Origin: WHSV01 sp050694055
Lineage (GTDB): Bacteria; Actinomycetota; CADDZG01; WHSQ01
Assembly (NCBI GenBank): GCA_050694055.1
Contig: JBOGWX010000127.1
Span: 1-46,822 of the forward strand
Direction of reading: 5' to 3'
DNA: 46,822 bases
The notes under the pieces are model-generated. The model was not told the origin of the DNA and made no database searches. It worked only from the letters and a program-made list of their open reading frames with translations. Below, piece by piece: positions 25,232-33,483 of the stretch (position 1 is its first letter; the number at the start of each line of letters is the position of its first letter). A program made the position numbers and the translations under genes.

Positions 25232-25353
25232 TCGCTCAGCTCCGCTTTGGGGGAAGTTACGAGGCGCAAAAATACCCCTCGCGCTCGGCGAACCGGCGGT
25301 TTTCTGGCCTGCTCGCCAAGGAACAATTTGGCAGACGATGGACGAAAGCGACA

Positions 25354-25389
25354 CCCCCAAACGAGGTTTTCTCGGGACCCGTTTGGGGG
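25354..25389. repeat. 10-bp inverted repeat upstream of the HD-GYP gene
   Basis: CCCCCAAACG at 25354-25363 pairs with CGTTTGGGGG at 25380-25389 around a 16-base loop. TTTGGGGGAAG occurs both at 25382-25392 and at 25246-25256, so the right arm has a second direct copy near the HD-GYP start. Together these could be a regulator binding pattern or an RNA structure in the HD-GYP leader. Confidence 0.6.
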
Positions 25390-25424
25390 AAGGAGAGCGC
25401 GGCGCGGGCGTCGAATATTAAGTG

Positions 25425-25467
25425 CTGATTTCGGGCGGACGGAGCACTGATTTCGGCGGACGGAGCA
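25425..25467. repeat. Imperfect tandem duplication, 22 and 21 bases
   Basis: Two adjacent copies begin CTGATTTCGG and end CGGACGGAGCA, at 25425-25446 and 25447-25467; they differ by one G. They lie between the DUF5667 gene stop and the HD-GYP leader. The 247-base gap 25232-25478 has no gene that I can support. Confidence 0.85.
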
Positions 25468-25478
25468 GACGTCAGCCG

Positions 25479-26084
25479 TCAGTCACCCTCGTCCTCTCGC
25501 TCCTCTTCCCTGCTCTCCCTGCTTTCCTCCGCGGCGTCCTCGGCCTCCTTGGCCCTTTCCTCCTGCGCGTCGAGGCGTTCCTCGAACACCTCCTGCTGAA
25601 GCTTCTGCGCGTTCTCGCCGAGGTCCACGATCTCGTCCGCGAAGTCCTCTCTCTGCTCTCCCCTCAACTCCCCGAGCAGCCCCTGCGCGCGGCCGAGCCG
25701 GCGAAGTGCGCTCGCGATCAGGTCATCGGCGCCGTTGAAGTCCTCCGCGTCGAGCACGTCGTCGGCTCGTTCGATGTCGGCGTCGGCCGCTCTGAGCTGT
25801 CGCTCTACCAGCTCGACGGGCGGTTGTGCGATCCGGAGGGCGCTGAGCGCCTTGCGTACCGGATACAGAGCCTGTCCGGGCGCCGCTCTCAGGCTCCCGA
25901 TGCTCAACGCGAACAGGATTAGAAAGATAGCGGTCGCCGGTACGAGGGCGCGGCGCCACACCGGAGGCGGACGCCGGGCCGCGACTCCGGCGACGAACAT
26001 CGCTCGGTCTCGTCGATCCCGTGGTTCGGGCGTCTCGTTGAACATGTCCTCGAGTTCCTTCTCGAGCTTGTCGCTATTGCTCAT
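25479..26084 (-). CDS. DUF5667-like membrane protein, likely anti-sigma partner
   Basis: This 201-residue protein has a soluble N-terminus (1-43), one membrane span at about 45-63, then the motif APGQALYPVRKALSALRIA that I associate with DUF5667. A long charged coiled coil, rich in E, D and R, runs from about 90 to the end. It follows an ECF-like sigma gene by 10 bases with GAGGGAAG as ribosome site, the usual position of an anti-sigma factor. There is no zinc-type HxxxCxxC motif, so if it inhibits sigma it does so in another way. The role is inferred. Confidence 0.65.
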   Translation of the reverse strand: MSNSDKLEKELEDMFNETPEPRDRRDRAMFVAGVAARRPPPVWRRALVPATAIFLILFALSIGSLRAAPGQALYPVRKALSALRIAQPPVELVERQLRAADADIERADDVLDAEDFNGADDLIASALRRLGRAQGLLGELRGEQREDFADEIVDLGENAQKLQQEVFEERLDAQEERAKEAEDAAEESRESREEEREDEGD

Positions 26085-26094
26085 TTTTCTTCCC

Positions 26095-26649
26095 TCATAG
26101 CTCCGCTCCGTCTCGCATCCGGCCCCGCAGTTGTTCGAGGGCGCGATGCTGCAGCTGTCGCACGGCGTTGGGCTTGCGTCCCATCACCGCCCCTATCTCG
26201 TGGGTCTCGAGACCGCCGGCAAAGCGGAGCACGAGTACCTCGCGCTGGTCGTGAGGCAGAACCGACAGGAGGCCGTTGAGTTGCCTCGTCGTCTCCCCGG
26301 CGATCGTCGCCCACTCGGGCGTTCGCAGCTCGGTCGTGTCGGCGTACTCGGCCGTGTCGGCTCGAGGCAGCTCTCGTTGCCTCGACCTGACGTGGTCGGT
26401 GATCAGGTTCGAGGCGATACGAAAGAGCCATGCCTCGAAGCCTGCACCTCTCCACTTGAAGCGATCGAGGTCCCTGAGCACGCGCGCGAAGGTCTCGGAA
26501 GCGACGTCCTCGGCCGCTCCTTGATCCCAGAGCTTGGACAGGGCGTAGCGATAGACGCGGGGATGAAAGTGGTCGAACAACTGTCCGGCCGACTCTTCGT
26601 CGCCGCGCGCCGTGGCCCGTATCAACCTCTTGAGGTTGGCTTCATCCAC
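26095..26649 (-). CDS. ECF-like RNA polymerase sigma factor
   Basis: This 184-residue protein has sigma region 2 (about 23-92; FDHFHPRVYRYALSKLWD, AEDVASETFARVLRDLDRF, AWLFRIASNLITDHVR) and region 4 (about 125-178; LPHDQREVLVLRFAGGLETHEIGAVMGRK). There is no region 1 or 3, so it belongs to the ECF group. It starts at GTG 26649, and the paired DUF5667 gene lies downstream. Its regulon is unknown; no autoregulatory promoter motif was evident in the 85 bases before it. Confidence 0.9.
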   Translation of the reverse strand: MDEANLKRLIRATARGDEESAGQLFDHFHPRVYRYALSKLWDQGAAEDVASETFARVLRDLDRFKWRGAGFEAWLFRIASNLITDHVRSRQRELPRADTAEYADTTELRTPEWATIAGETTRQLNGLLSVLPHDQREVLVLRFAGGLETHEIGAVMGRKPNAVRQLQHRALEQLRGRMRDGAEL

Positions 26650-26734
26650 TGCCGGCTTGCCGATCTATCGAGGGCTCCCTGTCCCATGCTTAACGGGTGG
26701 AGCGGCCAAAACGTTACGCGATCATGCGGTGCGG

Positions 26735-27856
26735 TCAGCGCTCGTTGATGGCGCTCCACTTGCGCGGCTCGGGACCGACGTACGCGTGGTCAGGTCGAAT
26801 CAAGCGGTTGTCGGCGTATTGCTCGCGCACGTGGGCGGTCCAGCCCGCCACCCGGCTACAGGCGAACACCGGAGTGAAGATGTCGGTCGGAATCCCGAGG
26901 TAGCCGTAGACCGAGGCCGCGTAGAAGTCGACGTTCGGGTAGAGGCCCTTGGTGTCCATTACGGTCTTTTCGATCTCCTGGCTGATCTCGAAGTAGTTGC
27001 CGTCGCCCGTCTTCTCGGCGAGGTTCTTGCTCATGCGGCGCAGCCAGGTCGCGCGCGGGTCCTCGGTCTTGTAGACGCGGTGCCCGAAGCCCATCACCTT
27101 CTCTTTGTTGGCGAGCCGATTCTCGATGTAGGCGCGCGCCTTGGAGGGCTCTTTGATTTCGGTCATCATCTTCATGACCTGCTCGTTGGCGCCTCCGTGC
27201 AAAGGACCCTTGAGCGCGGCGATGGCGGCGGTCGTGGCCGAGTGGATGTCGCTGAGCGTTGCGGCGCACACGCGCGCCGCAAAGGTCGACGCGTTCATCG
27301 TGTGATCGGCATGAAGCGTCAGGCAGAGATCGAAGATGCGGGCATTGTCGTCGTCGGCCTTCTCGCCCTTGAGCATGTAGAGGAAGTTGGCCGCCTGGCT
27401 CAGATTGGGATCGGGCGTCACGAGCTGCTCGTCGTTTCGAAGCCGGTCGTAGTAGGCGACCAGGCTCGGGGTGACGGCGCACAACCGGATCGCCTTGCGG
27501 TAGTTGGCATCCTCGGACATGTCGTCGCCGTCGGGGTCCTTGGCGGACGAGGCGGAGACCGCGCTCCGGAGCATCGACATGGGCTGTTCGTTCTTGGACA
27601 GCGCCGGCAAGAGGTCCATGACGAACCGGTTGGGCTCGCGCTCCGCTCCGAGCTGTTCCTTCAGCTTCTGAAGCTGACGCTCGTTGGGCAGCTCGAGATG
27701 GTGCAGCAGATAGATGGTCTCCTCGAAGGTCGAGTGCTCGGCCAGGTCGTGAATGTCGTAGCCGACGTAGAACAGGACACCTTTCTTTCCGTCGATGTCG
27801 CTGATCGAGGTTTCTGCGGCTACGACGCCCTCGAGCCCTTTGCCGGGTCCAGCCAT
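26735..27856 (-). CDS. gltA: Citrate synthase
   Basis: This 373-residue enzyme condenses oxaloacetate and acetyl-CoA, the entry step of the TCA cycle. Visible: the catalytic His in LHADHTMNAS, the second His in GFGHRVYKTEDPRA, the catalytic Asp in NVDFYAASVYGYLG, and the small-domain Arg near the C-terminus. It is of the shorter Gram-positive/archaeal-like length. Starts are possible at GTG 27862 and ATG 27856; I prefer ATG because the GCGAGGG ribosome site is better spaced. It is divergent from the isocitrate dehydrogenase gene. Confidence 0.95.
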   Translation of the reverse strand: MAGPGKGLEGVVAAETSISDIDGKKGVLFYVGYDIHDLAEHSTFEETIYLLHHLELPNERQLQKLKEQLGAEREPNRFVMDLLPALSKNEQPMSMLRSAVSASSAKDPDGDDMSEDANYRKAIRLCAVTPSLVAYYDRLRNDEQLVTPDPNLSQAANFLYMLKGEKADDDNARIFDLCLTLHADHTMNASTFAARVCAATLSDIHSATTAAIAALKGPLHGGANEQVMKMMTEIKEPSKARAYIENRLANKEKVMGFGHRVYKTEDPRATWLRRMSKNLAEKTGDGNYFEISQEIEKTVMDTKGLYPNVDFYAASVYGYLGIPTDIFTPVFACSRVAGWTAHVREQYADNRLIRPDHAYVGPEPRKWSAINER

Positions 27857-27892
27857 CAACACCCTCGCCTTTCTAACCCCGGGTTCTCGCGC

Positions 27893-27907
27893 AGCCCCTT
27901 CGGGGCT
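27893..27907. repeat. Small hairpin in the citrate synthase/isocitrate dehydrogenase divergent gap
   Basis: AGCCCC at 27893-27898 and GGGGCT at 27902-27907 flank TTC. It lies in the middle of the 144-base divergent region, which also holds TAGGGT at 27954-27959, a candidate -10 box for the rightward gene. No regulator site is recognised. Confidence 0.4.
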
Positions 27908-28000
27908 CCTAACCCGTCTCTCTCACCCATCTCTTCGCGTCAAACCTAGCAGGTAGGGTAGCCAAGCTTTCCTAACGGCGCCCTACTCACAGGAGTTTCG

Positions 28001-29104
28001 ATGCCCGCCAGTACCCATCGCGTGACCCTCATTCCCGGAGACGGGACGGGTCCCGAAATCGCAGAAGCGACCCGCCGCGTCCTCGAGGGGACGGGAGTCA
28101 AGTTCGACTGGGAGGTGCAGAACGCGGGTGTCGACGTCATGGACGAGCACGGCACCCCGCTCCCCGAGGCGGTGCTCGATTCGATCAGGGAGACCAAGGT
28201 CGCCATCAAGGGACCGATCACGACCCCGGTCGGCACCGGCTTTCGCAGTGTCAACGTGGCGCTGCGCAAGGAGCTCGACCTCTACATGTGCCTCAGGCCG
28301 TGCCGGTCCTACCAGGGTGTGCGCTCTCGTTACGAGGACATCGACCTCGTGGTCGTCCGTGAGAATCACGAAGATCTCTATGCCGGCATCGAGTTCGAGG
28401 AGGGGAGCTCCGAGGCCAGGAAGCTGATCGACTTTATCGCCGATCTCGGAGCCCGGCGCATCCGCGAGGACTCAGGCATCTCGATCAAGCCGATCTCGGT
28501 GACGGGTACCAAACGGATCGTGCGCGCCGCCTTCGACTACGCGGTGAAGATGGGCCGTAAGAAGGTCACCGCCGTGCACAAGGCCAACATCATGAAGTAT
28601 TCGGACGGCCTCTTCTTGAAGACCGCGCGCGAGGTGGCCGAGGAGGAGTACGCCGACTCGGGCGTCGAGTTCGAAGACCGAATCGTCGACAACATGTGCA
28701 TGCAGTTGGTGCAGAAGCCCGAGCTTTACGACGTCTTGGTCCTGCCGAACCTCTATGGCGACATCGTGAGCGACCTCGGCGCCGGTCTCATCGGTGGTCT
28801 CGGAGTTGCCCCGGGTGGAAACATCGGCGACGACGCGGCGGTCTTCGAGCCGACTCACGGCTCGGCCCCCAAGTACGCGGGCCAGAACAAGGTCAACCCG
28901 ATGGCGATGATGCTCTCGGGAGTGCTCATGCTGCGTCACCTCGAGGAGATGGAGGCGGGGGACCGGCTGGAGTCGGCCATCGCCGCGGTGATCGCCGAGG
29001 GCAAGGACGTCACCTACGACATGAAGCCACACCGAGACGATCCCTCGGCGGTGGGTACGTCAGAGGTGGCGGACGCCATCATCGCCAAGATGAACGGCGC
29101 CTGA
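28001..29104 (+). CDS. NAD-type isocitrate dehydrogenase (isocitrate/isopropylmalate dehydrogenase family)
   Basis: This 367-residue protein is a beta-decarboxylating dehydrogenase. It has TLIPGDGTGPEIAEATRRVL, the substrate loop GFRSVNVALRKELDLYMCLRPCRS, ENHEDLYAGIE, the catalytic Lys in TAVHKANIMKYSDGLF, the Asp pair in PNLYGDIVSDLGAG and the cofactor loop EPTHGSAPKYAGQNK. The pattern is nearest to NAD-dependent isocitrate dehydrogenases, while isopropylmalate dehydrogenase is less likely because of the loop sequence and the TCA context. AGGAG lies five bases before ATG 28001. Its stop overlaps the mdh start (TGATG). Confidence 0.9.
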   Translation: MPASTHRVTLIPGDGTGPEIAEATRRVLEGTGVKFDWEVQNAGVDVMDEHGTPLPEAVLDSIRETKVAIKGPITTPVGTGFRSVNVALRKELDLYMCLRPCRSYQGVRSRYEDIDLVVVRENHEDLYAGIEFEEGSSEARKLIDFIADLGARRIREDSGISIKPISVTGTKRIVRAAFDYAVKMGRKKVTAVHKANIMKYSDGLFLKTAREVAEEEYADSGVEFEDRIVDNMCMQLVQKPELYDVLVLPNLYGDIVSDLGAGLIGGLGVAPGGNIGDDAAVFEPTHGSAPKYAGQNKVNPMAMMLSGVLMLRHLEEMEAGDRLESAIAAVIAEGKDVTYDMKPHRDDPSAVGTSEVADAIIAKMNGA

Positions 29105-30057
29105 TGCATCACGCCAAGGGTAGCGACACGAGGGTGACGGTGGTCGGGGCCGGCAACGTCGGTTCGAACACGGCCCGTCGCATCGCCGAGAAAGACCTCG
29201 CACACGAGGTCGTGATGATCGACATCGTCGAGGGGCTGCCCCAGGGTCTCGCGCTCGACATCAACCAGAGTGCGCCGGTCGAGCGGTTCTCGGCTCACGT
29301 CACGGGGACCAACGACTACGCCGACACCGCCGGCTCGGAAGTGTGCGTCATCACCGCGGGGCTTCCGCGCAAACCCGGGATGAGCCGCATGGACCTGCTC
29401 GACCGCAACGCCGAGATCGTCGGCGGGGTGACCGAGAAACTGGTCGAGCACAGCCCCGACACGATCCTTATCGTGGTGTCGAACCCACTCGACGAGATGA
29501 CCTACCTCGCCTCGCTCGTGTCCGGACTTCCCAAGGAGCGGGTCTTCGGGATGGCCGGCGTGCTCGACTCGAGCCGTCTGCGCTACTTCATCGCCGCCCG
29601 GCTCGAGGTGAGTCCCTACGAGGTCGAGGCCCTTACGCTCGGCAGTCACGGGGATCAGATGGTGGCCCTGCCTCGCCACGCCACCGTGCAGGGCAAGCCA
29701 CTGCCCGAGCTCGTCGACCAGACCACGCTGCAGGAGCTGTTTCAGCGCACCAAGGATGGGGGGGCCGAGATCGTCGGCTACCTGAAGAAGGGGTCGGCGT
29801 TCTACGCGCCTTCCTCCTCGGCCGTGGCCATGGTGGCCTCCGTCATGGACGACGACGGCGGCGTGCACCCGACCTGTGCCTGGACCACCGGCGAGTACGG
29901 GGTCAGCGACGTCTATCTGGGCGTCCCGGCGAAGCTCGGCCGGCGGGGGGTAAGCGAGATCATCGAGCTCGAGCTGAACGACGACGAGCGTTCCCAGCTA
30001 CACGAGGCCGCGGCCGCCATCCGCTCGAAGTGCGAGGAACTGGCCGCTCGCCGGTAA
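29104..30057 (+). CDS. mdh: Malate dehydrogenase, LDH-like type
   Basis: This 317-residue enzyme oxidises malate to oxaloacetate with NAD. Visible: the nucleotide loop VVGAGNVGSNTARRIAE, the Asp in MIDIVEG that selects NAD, the malate-binding TAGLPRKPGMSRMDLL, SNPLDEMTYLAS, and the catalytic His in LGSHGDQMV. The Arg-Lys-Pro loop favours malate over lactate. ATG 29104 overlaps the isocitrate dehydrogenase stop by one base. A coding-like stretch continues in the same frame after its TAA. Confidence 0.96.
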   Translation: MHHAKGSDTRVTVVGAGNVGSNTARRIAEKDLAHEVVMIDIVEGLPQGLALDINQSAPVERFSAHVTGTNDYADTAGSEVCVITAGLPRKPGMSRMDLLDRNAEIVGGVTEKLVEHSPDTILIVVSNPLDEMTYLASLVSGLPKERVFGMAGVLDSSRLRYFIAARLEVSPYEVEALTLGSHGDQMVALPRHATVQGKPLPELVDQTTLQELFQRTKDGGAEIVGYLKKGSAFYAPSSSAVAMVASVMDDDGGVHPTCAWTTGEYGVSDVYLGVPAKLGRRGVSEIIELELNDDERSQLHEAAAAIRSKCEELAARR

Positions 30058-30075
30058 CCCTGGAGGCGCCGACGT

Positions 30076-30237
30076 CTGCTCAAGCCGGAGTACGCCGAGC
30101 TCGAGACCGCCTCGACGCGTGCCTTCGAGCACGATCGGGACGGCTACACGAACTCCAAGGACGAGTTCATCCGCAAGGCCCTGAGTGAGGCCCGTTCCTG
30201 GGCCCAGAGAATGAATTGGCACCAGGGCTTTCCCTAG
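30076..30237 (+). CDS. Short coding stretch without a normal start codon, about 53 residues
   Basis: After the mdh TAA, the same frame stays open from 30058 to a TAG at 30235-30237, with GC-rich third positions and a protein-like sequence including EHDRDGYTNSKDEFIRKAL and ending MNWHQGFP. There is no ATG, GTG or TTG before the penultimate part. A CTG at 30076 sits nine bases after GGAGG (30062-30066), so a rare CTG start is one reading. Stop-codon readthrough from mdh, a worn gene remnant or a sequence error are others. I do not recognise a family. Confidence 0.5.
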   Translation: MLKPEYAELETASTRAFEHDRDGYTNSKDEFIRKALSEARSWAQRMNWHQGFP

Positions 30238-30262
30238 CGGTCACGAAGGAGCATAATTGGCC

Positions 30263-30316
30263 GTGTAGCACAAAGACAGACCGGATCAGGGGGCTACACA
30301 GGGCGTTGCCTTGTGT
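30263..30316 (+). promoter_or_regulatory. Leader with two mutually exclusive hairpins
   Basis: Hairpin A pairs GTGTAGC (30263-30269) with GCTACAC (30293-30299). Hairpin B pairs ACACAGGGC (30296-30304) with GCCTTGTGT (30308-30316) around a GTT loop, 9 bp with one G-U. They share ACAC at 30296-30299, so only one can form. A CATAAT at 30252-30257 could start the transcript near 30264. The ribosome site AGGAGG follows at 30326. This resembles an attenuator or riboswitch layout; no known class is recognised. Confidence 0.5.
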
Positions 30317-30339
30317 CGAGGGCACAGGAGGATAGAGTC

Positions 30340-32094
30340 GTGGCCCATCGCCCTCCGGTTCGGACGGCCGTCTCGAACGTCCTGGTCATCGGCACCGGCG
30401 CGGCCGGTCTGCGGGCCGCCATCGCCGCTCACGCCGCCGGCTGCGAGGTCACCGTCATCGGGAAACGCGCCCGCAAAGACGCCCACAGCGTGCTCGCGGC
30501 CGGAGGGATCAACGCCGCCCTCTGCACGCACGACCCCGAGGATTCGTGGCAGCAGCACTACGCCGACACGCTGCGCGAGGGCTATTTCCTGAGCGATCCG
30601 CGCGTGGTCGAGCTGATGGCGCGCGAAGCCCCACAAGCGATTGCCGAGCTCGACGAGTGGGGCTGCGAGTTCGCTCGTACCAAAGACGGCCGGATCGACC
30701 AGCGCTTCTTCGGAGCTCACACCTATCGTCGGACCTGCTACGCGGGTGACTTCACCGGGCGGGCGATGATCAAGGCCCTCGGACAACAGGTTGCGGCTCT
30801 AGGGATCGAGGTCGTCGAAGGACAGTACGTCTCGAGCTTGCTGGTCGAAGACGGCACCTGCTTCGGGGCCTATGCCTTCGATCTGAACAGCGGCGAGCGC
30901 ACGGTCTTTGTCGCCGACGCGGTCGTACTCGCGGCCGGAGGACATACGCGCATCTGGCGCCGCAGCTCGTCGCGACGCGACGAGAACAACGGTGACGGGA
31001 TGTATCTGGCCTTGCGTGCGGGCTGCCGGCTCTCCGACATGGAGCTGGTGCAGTTTCACCCCACCGGCATGGTGATGCCCGAGGAGGTTGCGGGCACGCT
31101 CGTGACCGAGGCGGTGCGCGGCGAGGGCGGACGTCTTTACAACTCGAGGGGCGAACGCTACATGGAGCGCTACGACCCTCGGCGCATGGAGCTGTCGACC
31201 CGTGATCGGGTTGCGCTCGCCAACTACACGGAGATACACGAGGGACGCGGAGGCCCCAACGGGGGGGTGTTCCTGGACCTGAGCCACATCGGCAAGGACG
31301 TGATCCTAAAGAGGCTGCCGCGCATGTACCGGCAGTTCATCGAGTATCAGATGCTCGACATCTCGAGCGCTCCCATGGAGGTCGCGCCGACGGCGCACTA
31401 CTCGATGGGCGGAATCGTGGTCGAGCCCGACACCCACGCGACCGAGGTCGAGGGACTGTATGCCGCAGGGGAGGTCACGGCCGGCCTCCACGGCGCCAAC
31501 CGGCTGGGAGGCAACTCCCTCGCAGAGACCATGGTGTTCGGCCGGCGGGCCGGAGAGGCCGCAGCGGCGCGATCGCGGAGCCGCGAGGTGCTGCTTCGCT
31601 CTCGTGGGTCCATTGCGGCCGCGGGAGAGGAGCTCGATTCCCTGATCAAGCCCGGAAGCTGCTTCGCTCGTCCCCTGCAGAGAGCCGTGCGCAACGCGAT
31701 GTGGGAGCACTGCGGCGTGGTGCGCACCGGAGACGGACTGAACGAGGGCGTGGTCGAGATCGACGACCTTGCAAGCTCTCTCGGTGACGTCGACGTGCGG
31801 CCCTCGAGTGAGGGTTACGCCGATCTTGCACACGTCCTGGACTTGCGAGCTGCGCTCGTCTCGGCGCGCGCGACCCTGCTGGGCGCGCTCGAGCGACGGG
31901 AGACGCGCGGGTGCCATTTCCGCACGGACTATCCGGAGCCGGACGAGTCGTTGAAGGTCAATATCCGGTGCGAACTGACCGGCGACGGTGAGCTCGAGCT
32001 GGCGCGGGATCCCGTGCCGCCAGTGCCTTCCGAGCTCGAGCAGTGGGCGACGCCGGCACAAGAGCTGGAGGCAGCGGGGCGTCTGGTCGAGTAA
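30340..32094 (+). CDS. Succinate dehydrogenase/fumarate reductase-type flavoprotein
   Basis: This 584-residue protein has an FAD-binding N-terminus (GTGAAG at residues 18-23). His49 in KDAHSVLAAGG is where SdhA/FrdA attach FAD covalently; L-aspartate oxidase lacks this His. The active-site parts LVQFHPTGM, TAHYSMGG and HGANRLGGNSLAE are present, and the C-terminal helical domain is complete. It would interconvert succinate and fumarate or a similar pair. No iron-sulfur or membrane subunit is adjacent, so its electron partner is unknown. GTG 30340 has AGGAGG eight bases upstream. NadB is the main alternative. Confidence 0.8.
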   Translation: MAHRPPVRTAVSNVLVIGTGAAGLRAAIAAHAAGCEVTVIGKRARKDAHSVLAAGGINAALCTHDPEDSWQQHYADTLREGYFLSDPRVVELMAREAPQAIAELDEWGCEFARTKDGRIDQRFFGAHTYRRTCYAGDFTGRAMIKALGQQVAALGIEVVEGQYVSSLLVEDGTCFGAYAFDLNSGERTVFVADAVVLAAGGHTRIWRRSSSRRDENNGDGMYLALRAGCRLSDMELVQFHPTGMVMPEEVAGTLVTEAVRGEGGRLYNSRGERYMERYDPRRMELSTRDRVALANYTEIHEGRGGPNGGVFLDLSHIGKDVILKRLPRMYRQFIEYQMLDISSAPMEVAPTAHYSMGGIVVEPDTHATEVEGLYAAGEVTAGLHGANRLGGNSLAETMVFGRRAGEAAAARSRSREVLLRSRGSIAAAGEELDSLIKPGSCFARPLQRAVRNAMWEHCGVVRTGDGLNEGVVEIDDLASSLGDVDVRPSSEGYADLAHVLDLRAALVSARATLLGALERRETRGCHFRTDYPEPDESLKVNIRCELTGDGELELARDPVPPVPSELEQWATPAQELEAAGRLVE

Positions 32095-32109
32095 GTGATC
32101 TCGAGACGG

Positions 32110-33483
32110 CTACTGGAAGAAGAACGCCCAGGTGACGTAGTCCACGTCGACTCCCTCGCCCGCACCCCATGGGGCCAGCGGTTCGCGCGTGATTTCGGTT
32201 CGTCCCGCATCCTTGGCAAGAGAGTCGTTCGCACGAACTAGATCTTCGGCCTTACTCGGCGCCGGCGGTGGCCGCAGCTCGACGACTTCACCATCCGGTC
32301 GTAAGAAGGAGGACTTACCCGCTTCGTCGCACTCAATCGTGTAGCCGCCTTCGTGGAAGAGCCGGTGATGCCAGCGACAAAGCATCAGGAGATTGACGAG
32401 CTTCGTCTCGCCATGGTGGCCCCAGTGAGCGACGTGATGGGTCTGCAGACGATCGCAGCTTCCGCACCCGGGGAAGCGGCAACGCTTATCACGCGCGGCC
32501 ACGGCCCGACGCATCCCATGCGGCGCCCTGCGGGACTTTCGCCCGATCGTCAGCGCTTCGCCACCTCGCTCGAGCAACCCAACGATGCCCCCGTCACACG
32601 AGAGCCTCTGTGCCGTCTCGGCCGGGATCGACGTGGCGCCTTCGATCTCGCACTGACCGCCGGGCGCGCCGTCGGCCAGCACATCGGCATCGACGTGTAC
32701 CACGACCTCGTACGCCCCGGGGCGTCCCCCCTTCGGTTGCACCGACAGCCAATCCTCGGCCAGCAACGTGAGGGCATCGGCCCTCAGTTGCTCGTAGGAG
32801 ATATAGCCAGGATCGCTTTCCGCCGGGACGCCCACATCCCCGAGGCCGTCCGGCTTGCGGCGATCCGCCATGATCCGATCTCGGGCCCGGTCCAGGGCCT
32901 TGGCGACGAGGGCTCCGTCTTCGACGGGGAGCCGTCCCTTCAATACAAAGGACTCATCGTCGAAGAAGTAGCTGAGGTAGCGTCGCTCGCTGACGTCGTT
33001 CGCGGACTCGAGCTCCTGATTGGCAGTGGTCTTGCGATAGGCCCGCACGACCCGTTGGAGCTGTCCCGTGGTCGTCTGTTGCGCGAACTCGACCAGCTTG
33101 GCCTCGTGCTCGGGCGCGTCAGTGCGCGCGATCGCCTTGGCCTGGTCGAAGGAGATGGCGCCCTGAGACAGGGCCGAGCGAGTCTCATCGAGAACGTCGA
33201 GCTTGCGCGCTACGAAGGCGTGGTCCCGGGCCACCGAGGGTGACAACCCGGTGAGCCATGAGGTCCACTCGGCCAGGCTGCGAGCATCCCACACGCCCCA
33301 TAGCTCCCTCGAGTCCGCCTCGGCAATGAGCTCCAACAGCCGTGCGGTGCCGGCGGCCAGGTGGGCTGCCAGTTGCGAGACCTCCGCCGTCAGCGCCTCG
33401 TTGTCGAGATGAGCGAGCCGTTTCGACCGCTCGCCTGCGTGCCCGTGCCGGGTCTCGGTCGAGGGCTCTCTAGTATCGAACAT
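32110..33483 (-). CDS. DUF222 domain protein with C-terminal HNH endonuclease domain (13E12-like)
   Basis: This 457-residue protein has a DUF222 region (about 30-330; WTSWLTGLSPSVARDHAFVARKL, AISFDQAKAIAR). An HNH domain at about 333-385 follows, with CRFPGCGSCDRLQTHHVAHW and LCRWHHRLFHEGGY, keeping the zinc Cys and catalytic His residues. The family is common and multi-copy in actinobacteria and includes mycobacterial REP13E12 proteins, some of which carry SOS boxes. ATG 33483 is chosen because TAGTAT ends seven bases upstream; that box and the ATG lie inside a TCGAAC-N4-GTTCGA LexA-type palindrome. Its true substrate is unknown. Confidence 0.88.
   Translation of the reverse strand: MFDTREPSTETRHGHAGERSKRLAHLDNEALTAEVSQLAAHLAAGTARLLELIAEADSRELWGVWDARSLAEWTSWLTGLSPSVARDHAFVARKLDVLDETRSALSQGAISFDQAKAIARTDAPEHEAKLVEFAQQTTTGQLQRVVRAYRKTTANQELESANDVSERRYLSYFFDDESFVLKGRLPVEDGALVAKALDRARDRIMADRRKPDGLGDVGVPAESDPGYISYEQLRADALTLLAEDWLSVQPKGGRPGAYEVVVHVDADVLADGAPGGQCEIEGATSIPAETAQRLSCDGGIVGLLERGGEALTIGRKSRRAPHGMRRAVAARDKRCRFPGCGSCDRLQTHHVAHWGHHGETKLVNLLMLCRWHHRLFHEGGYTIECDEAGKSSFLRPDGEVVELRPPPAPSKAEDLVRANDSLAKDAGRTEITREPLAPWGAGEGVDVDYVTWAFFFQ

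Noticed and set aside
25232..25478. Possible c-di-GMP riboswitch before the HD-GYP gene
   Set aside because: I could not match the conserved core of either known class; only repeats are claimed.
26612..27949. 445-residue open frame opposite citrate synthase
   Set aside because: Shadow frame; citrate synthase motifs on the minus strand are complete.
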